Shown here one piece after another: positions 54,801 to 64,000 of a DNA stretch of 64,000 nt (position 1 is its first letter; each line of letters starts with the position of its first letter). The notes below the pieces were generated by a model, which did no database searches, had not been told where the DNA came from, and saw only the letters and a program-made list of their open reading frames with translations. The stretch spans positions 30,433,106 through 30,497,105 of the forward strand of contig NC_092701.1 of assembly GCF_964275005.1 (NCBI RefSeq), written 5' to 3'. This DNA comes from Diadema setosum (taxonomy: Eukaryota; Echinodermata; Echinoidea; Diadematoida; Diadematidae). Both the position numbers and the translations under genes were made by a program.

Positions 54801-57800
54801 ATGTTTTCACTGTAATAGACAGGGCATGTAAAGTCACAGTGTTGGAAGTTGCAAAACAAAACAAAGAAGGACATGGGATTTGTCATGTCAAAAAGTGTCC
54901 TACCCGAAAACAGTGTCCCGTTCAGTGAAACACAGGCCATTGAAAGTCAATCTCCCAAATTCAAAGATAGGACTAAGCAGGTGGATGAGAGCTATCGTAG
55001 CTTTTTGTTTGATGGTGAGGTGACCCCATGTACTTCTGGTGAGGCAGGTAAACCAGTAGTCATCCTGCGGGATACGGGGGCCTCTCAGTCGTTGATGGTG
55101 GATGGTGGTATGACTTTTCCACCAGATAGTGCAGTGAATGCAAAAGTCTTGATCAAACTGTTGATGGCAGTTATATGTCAGTTAAGCTGTATAGAGTGGG
55201 TTTGAAGTGTGACCTAGTTTCTGGTCCTGTTACTGTTGGAGTTGTTCCTGAGTTGCCCATGGCAGGCATTGACTTCTTGTTGGGGAATGACTTGGCTGGG
55301 GACAAGGTGGTTGCGTCTCCAGTTGTTTCGGATAAACCAGTAGTGGTTGCTGAAACTGTGCAGTTGCAGGAGGAGTTCCCTGGGATTTTCCCAGATTGTG
55401 TTGTGACTAGGTCTCAGGCTTGTAGAGCTGTTCAAGATGATGCGGATTCTGTTGATGTGGAGGAGAATTCCGGTGTTTGGTTGGCAGAAACCTTTTTCAA
55501 GGATTTGAATGATGGGGTTGCTGTATTAGGCTCCGAGGCTAACAGTGATGGGCTGTTTAGCAAGTCTTCCTTGGTTGAAGCACAGCAGGCAGACTCTGAA
55601 TTGAAAGGCTTGTCTCAGACGGCGTGTTCTGAGGCTGAGGCTGAAAAGGTCCCTGAGTGCTATTATGTCAAAGATGGCATTTTGATGAGGAAATGGAGAC
55701 CTCCCCATAGGCCAGCTGATGAGGATTGGACGGTGGTCCGTCAAGTTGTTGTTCCTCCCTGTTACCGCGGTGAGATCTTGAGGATTGCTCACGAGTTACC
55801 TGTTGGCGGCCATTTAGGCGTCAGAAAGACAAAGGATCGGATCATGAGGCATTTCTATTGGCCAGGGTTGAATGTGGATGTGGCTGAGTTTTGCAAGACT
55901 TGTCACACATGTCAGGTGGCTGGTAAAACACAGCATTCATTGAAGCCGGCGCCATTGATTCCGATACCTGCGTTTGAAGAACCATTCAGTCGGGTTCTAG
56001 TTGACTGTGTTGGACCTTTGCCTAGGATTAGGTCGGGTCATAAGTACCTCTTGACAATCATGGATATGTCTACACGGTTTCCAGAGGCTATCCCATTGAG
56101 AAATATCCCTGCTAAGACTGTGGTAGATGCTCTAGTGCAGTTTTTCACTAGGTATGGGTTGCCCAAGGAAGTGCAGTCTGACCAAGGGTCAAATTTCATG
56201 TCAGGCATATTTCAAGAGGTGATGTATCGTTTGGGTGTGAAGCAGCTGAAGTCGTCAGCTTATCATCCCCAATCCCAAGGTGCGTTGGAGCGCTACCACC
56301 AGACCCTAAAGACAATGATTAGGGCATTTTGTGAGGAGTATCCCGAGGATTGGGATAAGGGCATCCCTTTCCTGCTGTTCGCAACGAGGGACTCCCCAAA
56401 TGAGTCGACGGGTTTCAGCCCATTTGAGTTGGTGTACGGTCATGAAGTTAGGGGCCCACTGAAGCTCATCAAAGAGAAATTCATGACTGAGGATGATGAG
56501 GTCCATCTACTTGACTATGTGTCAAAGTTTCGTGAAAGGCTTTCAAAGGCTTGTGAGGTAGCTAGGGAACACTTGAAAGTGTCACAAGACTCTATGAAGA
56601 GAAAGGCAGACAAAAATGCCAAACTTCGAACCTTCAAACCAGGTGACAAAGTTCTTGTACTGCTGCCCATACAAGGTAAACCACTGAAAGCCAAGTTCAG
56701 TGGCCCATACTGTGTCAAAAAGAAACTCAATGATGTGAACTATGTGATCAGCACACCAGAGAGATGCAAAGAACAGAGAATGTGTCATGTCAATATGCTG
56801 AAAGAATGCTATGACAGAAAGTCAGTTGGTGTGACATAGATAGTGGATAGCACAGTAGAAGTTAAGGGTGAAAAGTTTTCACTTCAAATCACGTGTACAG
56901 TGTTTAGCTTATCCATTATCGATGTATGCAATTTGAGTTTGACGTGATTGTATAAGCTCCGAGAATCCAAGCAATATCAATGTAATTGGTATCCATGAAA
57001 AGAGAACATGGAATTAATGCAGATATTCAAAAGGAATGTGATAGTATGTGATTATGGTTGCTTGATTTGGATATTACCTCACATTCATTGTAAATAACAA
57101 TGAGAAATTGTGAAGGTAAAAGAAACCCTTGCTACGGCAAGGCTTTCTTTTTCCCATGGGGGATGTTGTCACAAATGTATACACAAGTAGTTATGTACAT
57201 GTATCAAGGCTGTATGCATGGTTGTTTTAATGTGTATGTACACAGGTGGACCAGAATAATGGAGAACATTCTATATGATATAGATATAGTACATACAGGC
57301 TGACCAGATCAGTGGAGAATTTTCTACGTGGTATACAATGTAGCTACAGTACATGTATGCATGTGACAGGAAATACATTATAGCTCACTCAATCTAGAAT
57401 GATTTCACCCATTCCAGAAAATTCTGGGAAGTGCTTACATATTTGGCTGAGTGAGGCACTGTCCCTGTAGCCCAATGTGATTGGTAGTCAATTTTGGCAA
57501 TGATGTTATGCACATAGTTAGGCAGTGAGTCATCCAGGATTCCTGGAATTTGGACTTGCTAGTATGTTCAGGTATGTGGCCCCAGGTTGGAGAAAATTAC
57601 AGAATGTACTAGAAAGGGGTGAATGGATAGTATATAAGCTGGAGAAATTCTGCAGTAGGCAGAGTACCCAACACCTCTGCTCTGAGAGTTACGTCACTTC
57701 TGGCTCTGAAGCGACTTGTTATAGTCAGTCTTGTGTTACCTGCTAACCTGCTATTCAAACTGTGTTTGTGGAGATAAGGCCTAAGAGACATTTTGCCTGC

Positions 57801-60800
57801 AGAGAATTAATTTGCCTACATTGGAGATAGACTCCATATTTTAATGTCAACGGACATTGTTACGGCAAAGCTGTGACGGGCTGGATTCCTCGCTGGACAT
57901 TATAAAGTGAATCATCATTCAACGCCTCGACTGGACGTGGACGTCATAACGTCTGGATTTTGCACGTTTCGCTGTGAACATTATACCGTGGACATCTATC
58001 GTGGATTTTACCCCAGATTTATACTGTGGATTAATGCAACCTGCGCCTTTGGAGTTCCGTCGGAGGAATCATTCATCTGTGCGTCAAGGATCATTCATCG
58101 GTGCATCGAACATCGTATCTGAACATTTTCAAAGGATTACTTGATAACTAAATATGTAAGAGATTCCATTACCGTTTTGTAATTGTTTCTATTGATCATT
58201 ATTTTACTGATGCGAAAACCGATTACGAGTCTGTACCCACAATATCACTGTTAATAAACCGCCTGAACATTAGTTGATTGTTTCTTTTGTGCGATCATTC
58301 TCAGAGTGATTGTGGTCGTAACAATACTTGTGTCTTGTGGGCAAGTAGGTACCATACAGTATTAAATGTTAGGTGTGGTTCATTCTATATCTTGTACCCT
58401 GTAGATAATAATGATACAAGAAAAATCAGTGAGCAAATGTATATTGCTGTATCGTGTCTATTTGCCTAAATTGGTTGTTAACACGTCACGTCCGAGACAC
58501 AGTTTGTTTACATTGTTGCTCCAGAATGTACAAATAAACCTGAGCTGACATAATTCATGCATACATATAACCAGCGTGTGGTGATGAAAGTCAGACATAC
58601 ACCTATTTGCCTGATAAATCTGTTAGTGGAGAACCTGAATTGAAAGTTATGTCTATGTTTCGGATGTGACATACTGTTTAGTACGTGACGTGTACGTTAG
58701 CGGAAAACGGAAATTCACAGAAATGTTTTATCAAAAAACGAATACTTTCCTAATTTTAATAGACTCATTTGATGATAAAAGCGGTGATTTAGAATTGGTG
58801 AAAACTGTTCGGCTATATATTTCGGTATTAATTATCTCAATTATAAAATTTTGTTTCTGACGTGACAAAAAGTTAACGGAAAATTGTTAACAAAAACGTA
58901 TTTTGGCATGTTTTCTTTTGAAGCGTGGGTTATACCAACATAACTGCTAAATGCAAATTTACAACATCATTGGCCATGTATTTAACAATGATTTTCATGC
59001 TCTCCATGTGAATTTCCTTACTCTAAGCACTGATTTTATAAAACTCTAAATTATTTATGAAAAATGTCACGTTCGCAGCACCAATCTAAAGTTAGTGTCA
59101 TATGTGCATGATATTTTGGACTGTTCCAATGGTGAAAGGTATTTAGTGTGACTCCTCTTCTTCTACAACAGCAATATAAGATTTTAATTTGGGAAAGCTT
59201 CAATATATACGAGTGATATTGATTACCTTAAAACCTTGCAAAATTTCCCTTATGAAACAGTCATAGTGTTGCCACATAGCAAAACAGACTGTGAATCACA
59301 GTGTGAAACAATGTGATATGTCACACTATGGTTACCTGTGAAATTGGGACATGTGGTAACAGTGGCGGATCCAGAGGGGGGCGCAACCGTCGCACGCCCC
59401 CCATTTATTTGCTTTATTTTTATTAAAAACAAAAGAAATAAAAAGAAAAAAAATCAAACGACACCCGGAAGTGGCATTAGTTGCGCCCCCCCCTTTACAA
59501 AATTCCTGGATCCACCCCTGGGTAATGCTGTGTTATTATCACACTGTGGAAAATCACAGGGTGGATACTGTGGTAGGTAACACAGTATGTCAAACTGAGG
59601 CATCCCATACTGTGTTATCTACCACAGTCTCTCGCACTGTGTTATCTACCACAGTCTTTCACTCTGCGTTATCAACCACACTCGGAAAAAAAAATCTGGG
59701 ACAATCAATAGTCATATACATGTATGCCAGAATTTATCTAATACTTAAGCGAGTAATGAATTTCAGGACAAACATGTCCCTACCTATACAACCTGTCCTT
59801 CTCCTAATATATTAACCTCAAACAATATTACTCATACAGCCTACTACCATTCTAGTCCTAAATAGATCTATAAAAGTCATCCTATTCCTAGTTAGTCATC
59901 GAGTGTTACAGTATGTATATATATATATATAGGCCATCTATATTCGTAATGCATTAAGGCATGGTTACTAACTAGACAATACTTTATTATCAAGATATGA
60001 AATTACACTTTCATAACAAAATTTACGACATTGGGAATATTTTAACATTATTAGACAATCTTTAATAAAGTTCAAAGTAAGTCCCATCATGAATACTCTA
60101 AAATTAGAAGTCTTTCATGTATTTTCTAAAAATTTTGATCGCTGTTTATGAATATTCATGAGCTATGTAAAAAGTTGTGCCACATGGTTACCATAGGGTT
60201 ACCACAGGAGTACTGAAGGAATACCACAGAAATACCACATGAAGTATCACATACTGTACCTCAGCACTCCCACTTAATAGGTTATACTGTAGGAGTATAG
60301 GCCAGGTTAAATGCTGCTTAAATCAAGTCACATCATAACTCATCTATCAATTCAATTTTGGAATATGTGTGTGATTTGTTTGTTTGTTGTTGTTTTTTAT
60401 TCCAGTTCGTACTGCTGCGTGATACTCATGTGAGGTACTGATGTGTGGTACATTGTATTGTCTTTTGATAGTCCTGTGGTGTAGTATATCAAGAAAAAAC
60501 AAACAAACAAACAAACAAACAAACAAACACAAGAATACCCTGCGGTATTTTTCTGTGGTACTTTCATTCGTATTTTTTTGCGGTTTTGCCTTATTGTGTT
60601 ATTGCTGTGTGGTATTAAGTATTGCTATGTGCTACTGCGGTGCGGTATACTGTACTCTGTGGTTTTGCTTGTGGTACTCCTGTGCGGTACTACTGTTTGG
60701 TATTGTCATGTGGTAGTCCTGTGGCATATATGACAAAATACCACAGGAATATCCTGCGGTATTTTCTGTTATATTTTCTCAGGATTTGTTGTTTGGTACT

Positions 60801-62236
60801 TCTGTTTGCCATTGCAGTGTGGTACTGCTGTGCGATACTATATTGTTTCTGCTGTGTGGTTTTGCTGTGTGGTACTTAATAACTGTGTGGTATTGTCCTG
60901 TGACATATGCCACAAAATACCACAGGAATATCCTGTGTCCTTTTCCCCAGCAATATTGTCAGCATAATTTTAATGACATACCTCATCACCACTCACTCGT
61001 GGGTCGGTCTTTACTGCGACAAATCTGCAACACTACATTCCAACAGGCTGCAGCATGTGACACGTTCTATGGGTATTTTATGGTAAGCTGTGGGTAAGTG
61101 GGTGAGAAACCACATAAACTAGAATTTTACACTGTGACAATTCGGTGGACACATTATTCCCACATACTGCAAAATGTGACACAATGTGGTTTTTGTGTGG
61201 CAAGCGCTGTTGCAACTGTGATTTGCAAGCGCTGTAGCAACTGTGATTACTATGTGACTTTCAGTGAAGAACCACATAGACTAGAATTCCACACTGTGGC
61301 AACTCCGTGGGCACACAAATTTCACATATTACAGTATGTGACACACTGTGGTCATTACATGGTAAGCTGTGGTAATTGTTTATGACTATGTGAGTTGTAT
61401 GTGGTAAACCACATAGTTTGTAATTTCACACTGTGGCAACACTGTGAACACACTATATTCACACATTTTACACATAGTTAACTATGTGAACACAGTGTGG
61501 TAACACTATGAGATTTATATGGGATTAGCATGTGGTAAGTCACATAGTTTTAAATACACACTGTGCTCTTACGTGAACACATCTTTCCCACAAACTAAAA
61601 TATATAGCGCACTGTGACTATTATGTGGTAGCTGTGGTAACTGTATACTACTATGTGCTAGTAGGAGATAAACCATTTGTATAGTCAATCGTTTCACACA
61701 GTGGCAACACTTTGAACACACTATGTTTATGTTCACACATTTTACACATAGTTAACTATGTGAACACAGTGTGGTAACACTGTGTTTGTTCCATAAGGGT
61801 TGTCCCTGAAGAATGACAATTTTGACCACATATGCCTCTCTGGCAAGGAGATGGATTGACCACATAAGTTTGTTATGCTTTGGGAGGTAGCACTTTTGGT
61901 GCCCTTGCAAACCACCGAAGAAAAAGGCAATACGACTTTGTACTTATTTTCAAAGTTAACCATTGATCTGAAACAGGACCGTATAATATATACATGATTA
62001 TAAAGCAAGGCGAATACTTTCCAAACACGAGACTTTGCGGAATGATGAACATCTAGACTTTGTCGAGTTATTAATATTTTGCAGTGCTGTGACTAATTTG
62101 AAGGGCGAGAAATAAGAATAGTAACACCGTAATTCGACTTCCTTGTAAAGGGAAATGGGGCTTCTTGATAGACAAGTGAAACTGATCACTACAGTCCTTC
62201 TTTGTGACTTTGGCTGTTTAATACAAAATGTCTGGA

Positions 62237-62283
<47 letters not shown>

Positions 62284-64000
62284 TTTCTGCTTTTACTGGG
62301 AGGGAAGGCGCTGGGACTATACGCTATCAATACGTCCAAAAATGGATTATGACCGTATAATATGTGATATATCACATTGTCAACTAAAACACTTTGTGTG
62401 TGTTTCTCTCTCTCTCTTTCTGTTTAAAGGAACTCACTGGATGATTGAAATTGTCTCCCTTATCTTGAACGATGGTTATCCCGGAAAGATCAACAGAACC
62501 TTACATTCATCTGCCGCGGAGATGATCAACATGGACCAGACTTTCCCGCGTACTCTGGACGAACTGGACACAGTGAGAATGGACATGACGCCTTTCTTGA
62601 ACACGATCGAGAAAGCGCCCTCACCGAGGGTCATCCTCACCCACCTTGGGCTCAATTGTCTGCCAAAAGAACTTATGAAGAAAGCCAAGGTATTAGAAGC
62701 TGAAGGTAGAAAAAGACAAAAACTCGCTGATCATAAAACAGTCACATGTTGCTGGCTATCGCCTTAAACACAGTCTCTCAAAGTAACGCCTTCGCTCAAA
62801 GGAAGAACATAATTCCTATAACACGACTGCAGAAATTTCCGATTTTAGAATCATTTCGGTATACTATTAAACGACAAAATGCGAAATGTTACTTTAAAAG
62901 GTACGCCAGCAGTATTGCAATCTGAGAGTTTCTGCATCACTAATCGCGGTTGGTACGTGATATCTTAAAACCGAATACATCGATTACAATAATATCGGAC
63001 CAGTGCAGCAACTGCAGCATACATCGCACGAACTGAGTGAATATTGCATTGCGGTTTCTTAGGTCTTATTGTATACCGTAATTATGTCCCCCCCCCCCCG
63101 AAAAAAAAATACAACGGAATCTTTGCATTGATGATATTGAAAATAGTGAATCAATCCAAATACAATATCACGGTATGAAATTATAACTTATTACCCACAT
63201 TTTACAGGAAACCCCATCCGATTTGCTTCAGTGGTCAAAGAGAAATGAGGAGCTTTGTAGAGCATGTCAGAAATCCCTTAATTCCCTCCAAGTTCTGTCC
63301 ATTGTGTTATGCAGTTCCAAGAGCATCCAAGTGCTAAATTTGGAAGAATCACACCCATGACATGCTTTACAACAATCCCAATTTCTCTGTATGAGAATGA
63401 ATAGATGAACAAGAAGTTGAAGTTCAATCATACTGATAGTTATCAATGCGAAAATCCGATTGTATTTTTTTTTTTGGGGGGGGGGGGAGGGGGTGGAGCC
63501 ATACTGTATATAGACCACTGTGCACCTTTCGATCGCCACGTACTCTTCATTTGCGTTTTACCTTCCAACTACTGAACGGGCAATTTATTTTAGTAATAAA
63601 AGTCTGGTCTTTTATTTTTTTAAGCTTATGATCTCAAAATACTCCCAAACATATTTTAATCTTGGAAGACAGCTCCAGCCATAGAAGTTTCTTGGTACAA
63701 CCTTTTGGTGTATTGCAAGCAAATTCCAAATAATGGAAGAGCAACCGTGAGCTCTTCTGAGATTTTCTACCTTTAAACAGATTTGGTTTGAATCTTGGCA
63801 CAATTTGTGTTTGTTTGATTGTTTATTATTATTTTTTTTTTTTTGCAATAAAGCAGCGGCTATACAATGATATTTTCACTGCAGGCAGTCTACCTTGTGC
63901 GCAATCCAAAGGACGTCATGACCTCATGGTACAACTTTCTTTCACACGCGGACTTTATGCCTATGACCTGGGAAAAGAACCTCCAGCAATTTTTAGCAGG
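51715..64000 (+). CDS. Cytosolic sulfotransferase, 5' part (three exons, runs off window)
   Basis: It transfers the sulfonate group from PAPS to hydroxyl or amine groups of small molecules, in the cytosol. Exons: 51715-51871, 62430-62689, 63885 to beyond 64000, all GT-AG and in phase. Seen: the 5'-phosphosulfate loop TFPKSGT (Lys51), Trp56 after it, THL with predicted catalytic His124, and the 3'-phosphate motif VRNPKDVMTSWY (Arg145, Ser153). Members are usually about 290 residues; 177 complete codons are visible. One oddity: the usual KTHLP reads LTHLG, so the Lys before the catalytic His is Leu122. Intron 1 is 10.6 kb and holds an LTR element and a 2.5-kb TIR element. A possible leader-intron acceptor lies at 51660. 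The subfamily (SULT1, 2, 4 or 6 type) cannot be fixed. Confidence 0.93.
52426..53582 (+). repeat. 5' LTR of the Gmr1-like element
   Basis: It begins TGTCACAAATG and ends CGTAACA. A TATA-like box (tatataa, 52890-52896) and a polyadenylation signal (aataaa, 53512-53517) are visible, as expected of an LTR promoter and terminator. It matches the 3' LTR without length difference. Confidence 0.93.
53587..53604 (+). other. Primer-binding site, tRNA-Pro type
   Basis: TGGGGGCTTGTCCGGGAA lies 4 bp after the 5' LTR. It differs only slightly from the well-known tRNA-Pro primer site of murine leukaemia virus. Confidence 0.8.
53740..54831 (+). pseudogene. gag region of the LTR element
   Basis: The N-terminal part resembles a short SAP-like helix pair, followed by a long charged coiled coil and a capsid-like region. 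The capsid end (LREVVLLEEFKKSV..., DEYELTH) resembles the SCAN domain, which is known to derive from Gmr1-like gag. A partial zinc knuckle (CFHCNRQG) lies at the end. The region is interrupted, so it is treated as a fossil. Confidence 0.82.
54849..55330 (+). pseudogene. Aspartic protease region of the LTR element
   Basis: The retropepsin signature RDTGASQSLM lies around 55068-55097, and the family's second conserved stretch (GIDFLLGNDLAG) around 55266-55301. The region is interrupted. Confidence 0.82.
55175..56839 (+). CDS. Integrase-encoding open frame of the LTR element (554 codons)
   Basis: The frame is open. It begins in the end of the protease region. After a linker come the integrase zinc-binding module (HELPVGGHLG ... 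CKTCHTC, residues about 208-248) and the rve core, with the D-D-E triad at about Asp277, Asp336 and Glu372 (35 residues between the last two). A C-terminal domain with PGDKVLVLLP and FSGPY follows. It integrates element cDNA into chromosomes. No polymerase motif (such as YxDD) is present before or after it. Confidence 0.9.
   Translation: MSVKLYRVGLKCDLVSGPVTVGVVPELPMAGIDFLLGNDLAGDKVVASPVVSDKPVVVAETVQLQEEFPGIFPDCVVTRSQACRAVQDDADSVDVEENSGVWLAETFFKDLNDGVAVLGSEANSDGLFSKSSLVEAQQADSELKGLSQTACSEAEAEKVPECYYVKDGILMRKWRPPHRPADEDWTVVRQVVVPPCYRGEILRIAHELPVGGHLGVRKTKDRIMRHFYWPGLNVDVAEFCKTCHTCQVAGKTQHSLKPAPLIPIPAFEEPFSRVLVDCVGPLPRIRSGHKYLLTIMDMSTRFPEAIPLRNIPAKTVVDALVQFFTRYGLPKEVQSDQGSNFMSGIFQEVMYRLGVKQLKSSAYHPQSQGALERYHQTLKTMIRAFCEEYPEDWDKGIPFLLFATRDSPNESTGFSPFELVYGHEVRGPLKLIKEKFMTEDDEVHLLDYVSKFRERLSKACEVAREHLKVSQDSMKRKADKNAKLRTFKPGDKVLVLLPIQGKPLKAKFSGPYCVKKKLNDVNYVISTPERCKEQRMCHVNMLKECYDRKSVGVT
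57167..58323 (+). repeat. 3' LTR of the Gmr1-like element
   Basis: It is the same length as the 5' LTR and about 99% identical. It ends CGTAACA before the duplicated target atac. A short G-rich stretch (catgggggatg) just before it may be a weak polypurine tract. Confidence 0.92.
58324..59247. other. Sulfotransferase intron 1 DNA between LTR element and TGTGG element
   Basis: TCACGTCCGAGACAC (58489-58503) echoes TCACGTCCGAAACAC at 52204-52218 on the other side of the LTR element. A dispersed or tandem host repeat may thus predate the insertion. No gene. Confidence 0.4.
59360..59520. mobile_element. MITE with CAGGGGCGGATCCAGG-type ends (copy 2)
   Basis: CAGTGGCGGATCCAGAGG and CCTGGATCCACCCCTG are the ends. 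The interior GTTAAAAA/ACAAAAGAAATAAAAAG matches copy 1. Nested in the TGTGG-word element. Confidence 0.83.
60499..60530. repeat. (CAAA)n microsatellite
   Basis: Short tetranucleotide run. Confidence 0.9.
62239..62282. repeat. (TG)n microsatellite
   Basis: An uninterrupted TG run about 150 bp before sulfotransferase exon 2. Confidence 0.95.
62430..62689 (+). CDS. Sulfotransferase exon 2 (catalytic His)
   Basis: It encodes residues 53-139: THWMIEIVSLIL after the PAPS loop, and SPRVILTHLGLNCLPKEL, where His124 matches the catalytic base. It ends in phase 0. The pyrimidine tract before its acceptor is a short TC microsatellite. Confidence 0.93.
62690..63884. other. Sulfotransferase intron 2
   Basis: A C-run and A-run junction at 63088-63110 and a T/G run at 63465-63490. 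No other feature. Confidence 0.6.
63885..64000 (+). CDS. Sulfotransferase exon 3 (3'-phosphate binding), cut by window end
   Basis: It follows acceptor cactgcag and reads AVYLVRNPKDVMTSWYNFL, the conserved PAPS 3'-phosphate motif. It is open to the last base of the window. Confidence 0.93.

Larger units (their letters stand above)
52426..58323 (+). mobile_element. Ty3/gypsy LTR retrotransposon, Gmr1-like, lacking reverse transcriptase
   Basis: The element is 5.9 kb with two 1157-bp LTRs, flanked by a 4-bp duplication (atac at 52422-52425 and 58324-58327). Parts in order: 5' LTR, primer-binding site, gag, aspartic protease, integrase, 3' LTR. Protease leads straight to integrase with no polymerase between. 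That is the order known from Gmr1-like deuterostome elements, where reverse transcriptase and RNase H follow integrase. Here only about 330 bp without recognisable coding follow integrase, so those domains are gone. The LTRs differ at roughly 13 sites (about 1%), so the insertion is young. It is broken, with about three interruptions in gag and protease besides the missing polymerase. It sits in sense orientation in intron 1 of the sulfotransferase. Confidence 0.93.
59248..61799. mobile_element. 2.5-kb TIR element built of TGTGG/CCACA words, sulfotransferase intron 1
   Basis: CCCTTATGAAACA...GTGTTGCCACA at the left pairs with TGTGGTAACAC...TGTTCCATAAGGG at the right. Most of the interior is variants of short words (CACAGTGTG, TGTGGTA, TACCACAG) in both orientations. 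Open frames rich in Cys, Val and Tyr here reflect this bias. A smaller MITE and an (AAAC)n run are nested inside. Confidence 0.65.

Overview
This is animal nuclear DNA, AT-rich, with long introns bounded by GT and AG, many nested mobile elements, tRNA-derived SINEs and abundant microsatellites. A marine deuterostome invertebrate fits best, and an echinoderm is my leading guess. The reasons are the palindromic MITE load, the tandem-repeat elements and a Ty3/gypsy element of the deuterostome Gmr1 type. The species cannot be fixed from sequence alone.

Two host genes are recognised with confidence. From 8.5 to 26.8 kb on the plus strand lies a complete 11-exon kynurenine formamidase (AFMID, 321 residues). 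Its whole catalytic set is visible: the HGGYW oxyanion motif, Ser172 in GHSAG, Asp257 and His289. From 51.7 kb to the right edge lies the 5' half of a cytosolic sulfotransferase (SULT-like), with three exons visible. It carries the PAPS-binding TFPKSGT loop and RNPKD motif and runs off the window. Two less certain minus-strand genes are present. One is a charged, coiled-coil-rich protein of unknown function at 39.4-40.8 kb. The other is a possible two-exon 146-residue gene at 50.8-51.3 kb, divergent from the sulfotransferase.

Layout: 0-5 kb, a degenerate long inverted repeat with MITEs inserted. 5-8.5 kb, G/C homopolymer tracts, one palindromic MITE and unassigned DNA. 8.5-26.8 kb, AFMID, whose introns hold two tandem-repeat elements bearing DR1 nuclear-receptor-like sites, a telomere-like TIR element, several MITEs and a SINE. 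27-31 kb, a second DR1-bearing element and further MITEs. 31.4-35.6 kb, a stack of nested fold-back elements. 36.4-38.1 kb, two long TIR elements. 38.7 kb, a perfect 57-bp hairpin. 39.4-40.85 kb, the coiled-coil gene. 41-50 kb, microsatellites, MITEs and two telomere-like elements. 52.4-58.3 kb, a young Gmr1-like LTR element, without reverse transcriptase, inside sulfotransferase intron 1. 59.2-61.8 kb, a 2.5-kb TIR element built from short TGTGG/CCACA words. 62.4-64 kb, sulfotransferase exons 2 and 3.

AFMID acts in tryptophan catabolism (formylkynurenine to kynurenine) and the sulfotransferase in small-molecule conjugation. Nothing here shows that they are co-regulated. The most notable signals are the DR1-carrying Helentron-like elements, the reverse-transcriptase-less yet recent LTR element, the perfect hairpin, and several palindromic families sharing TTAAAGG termini.
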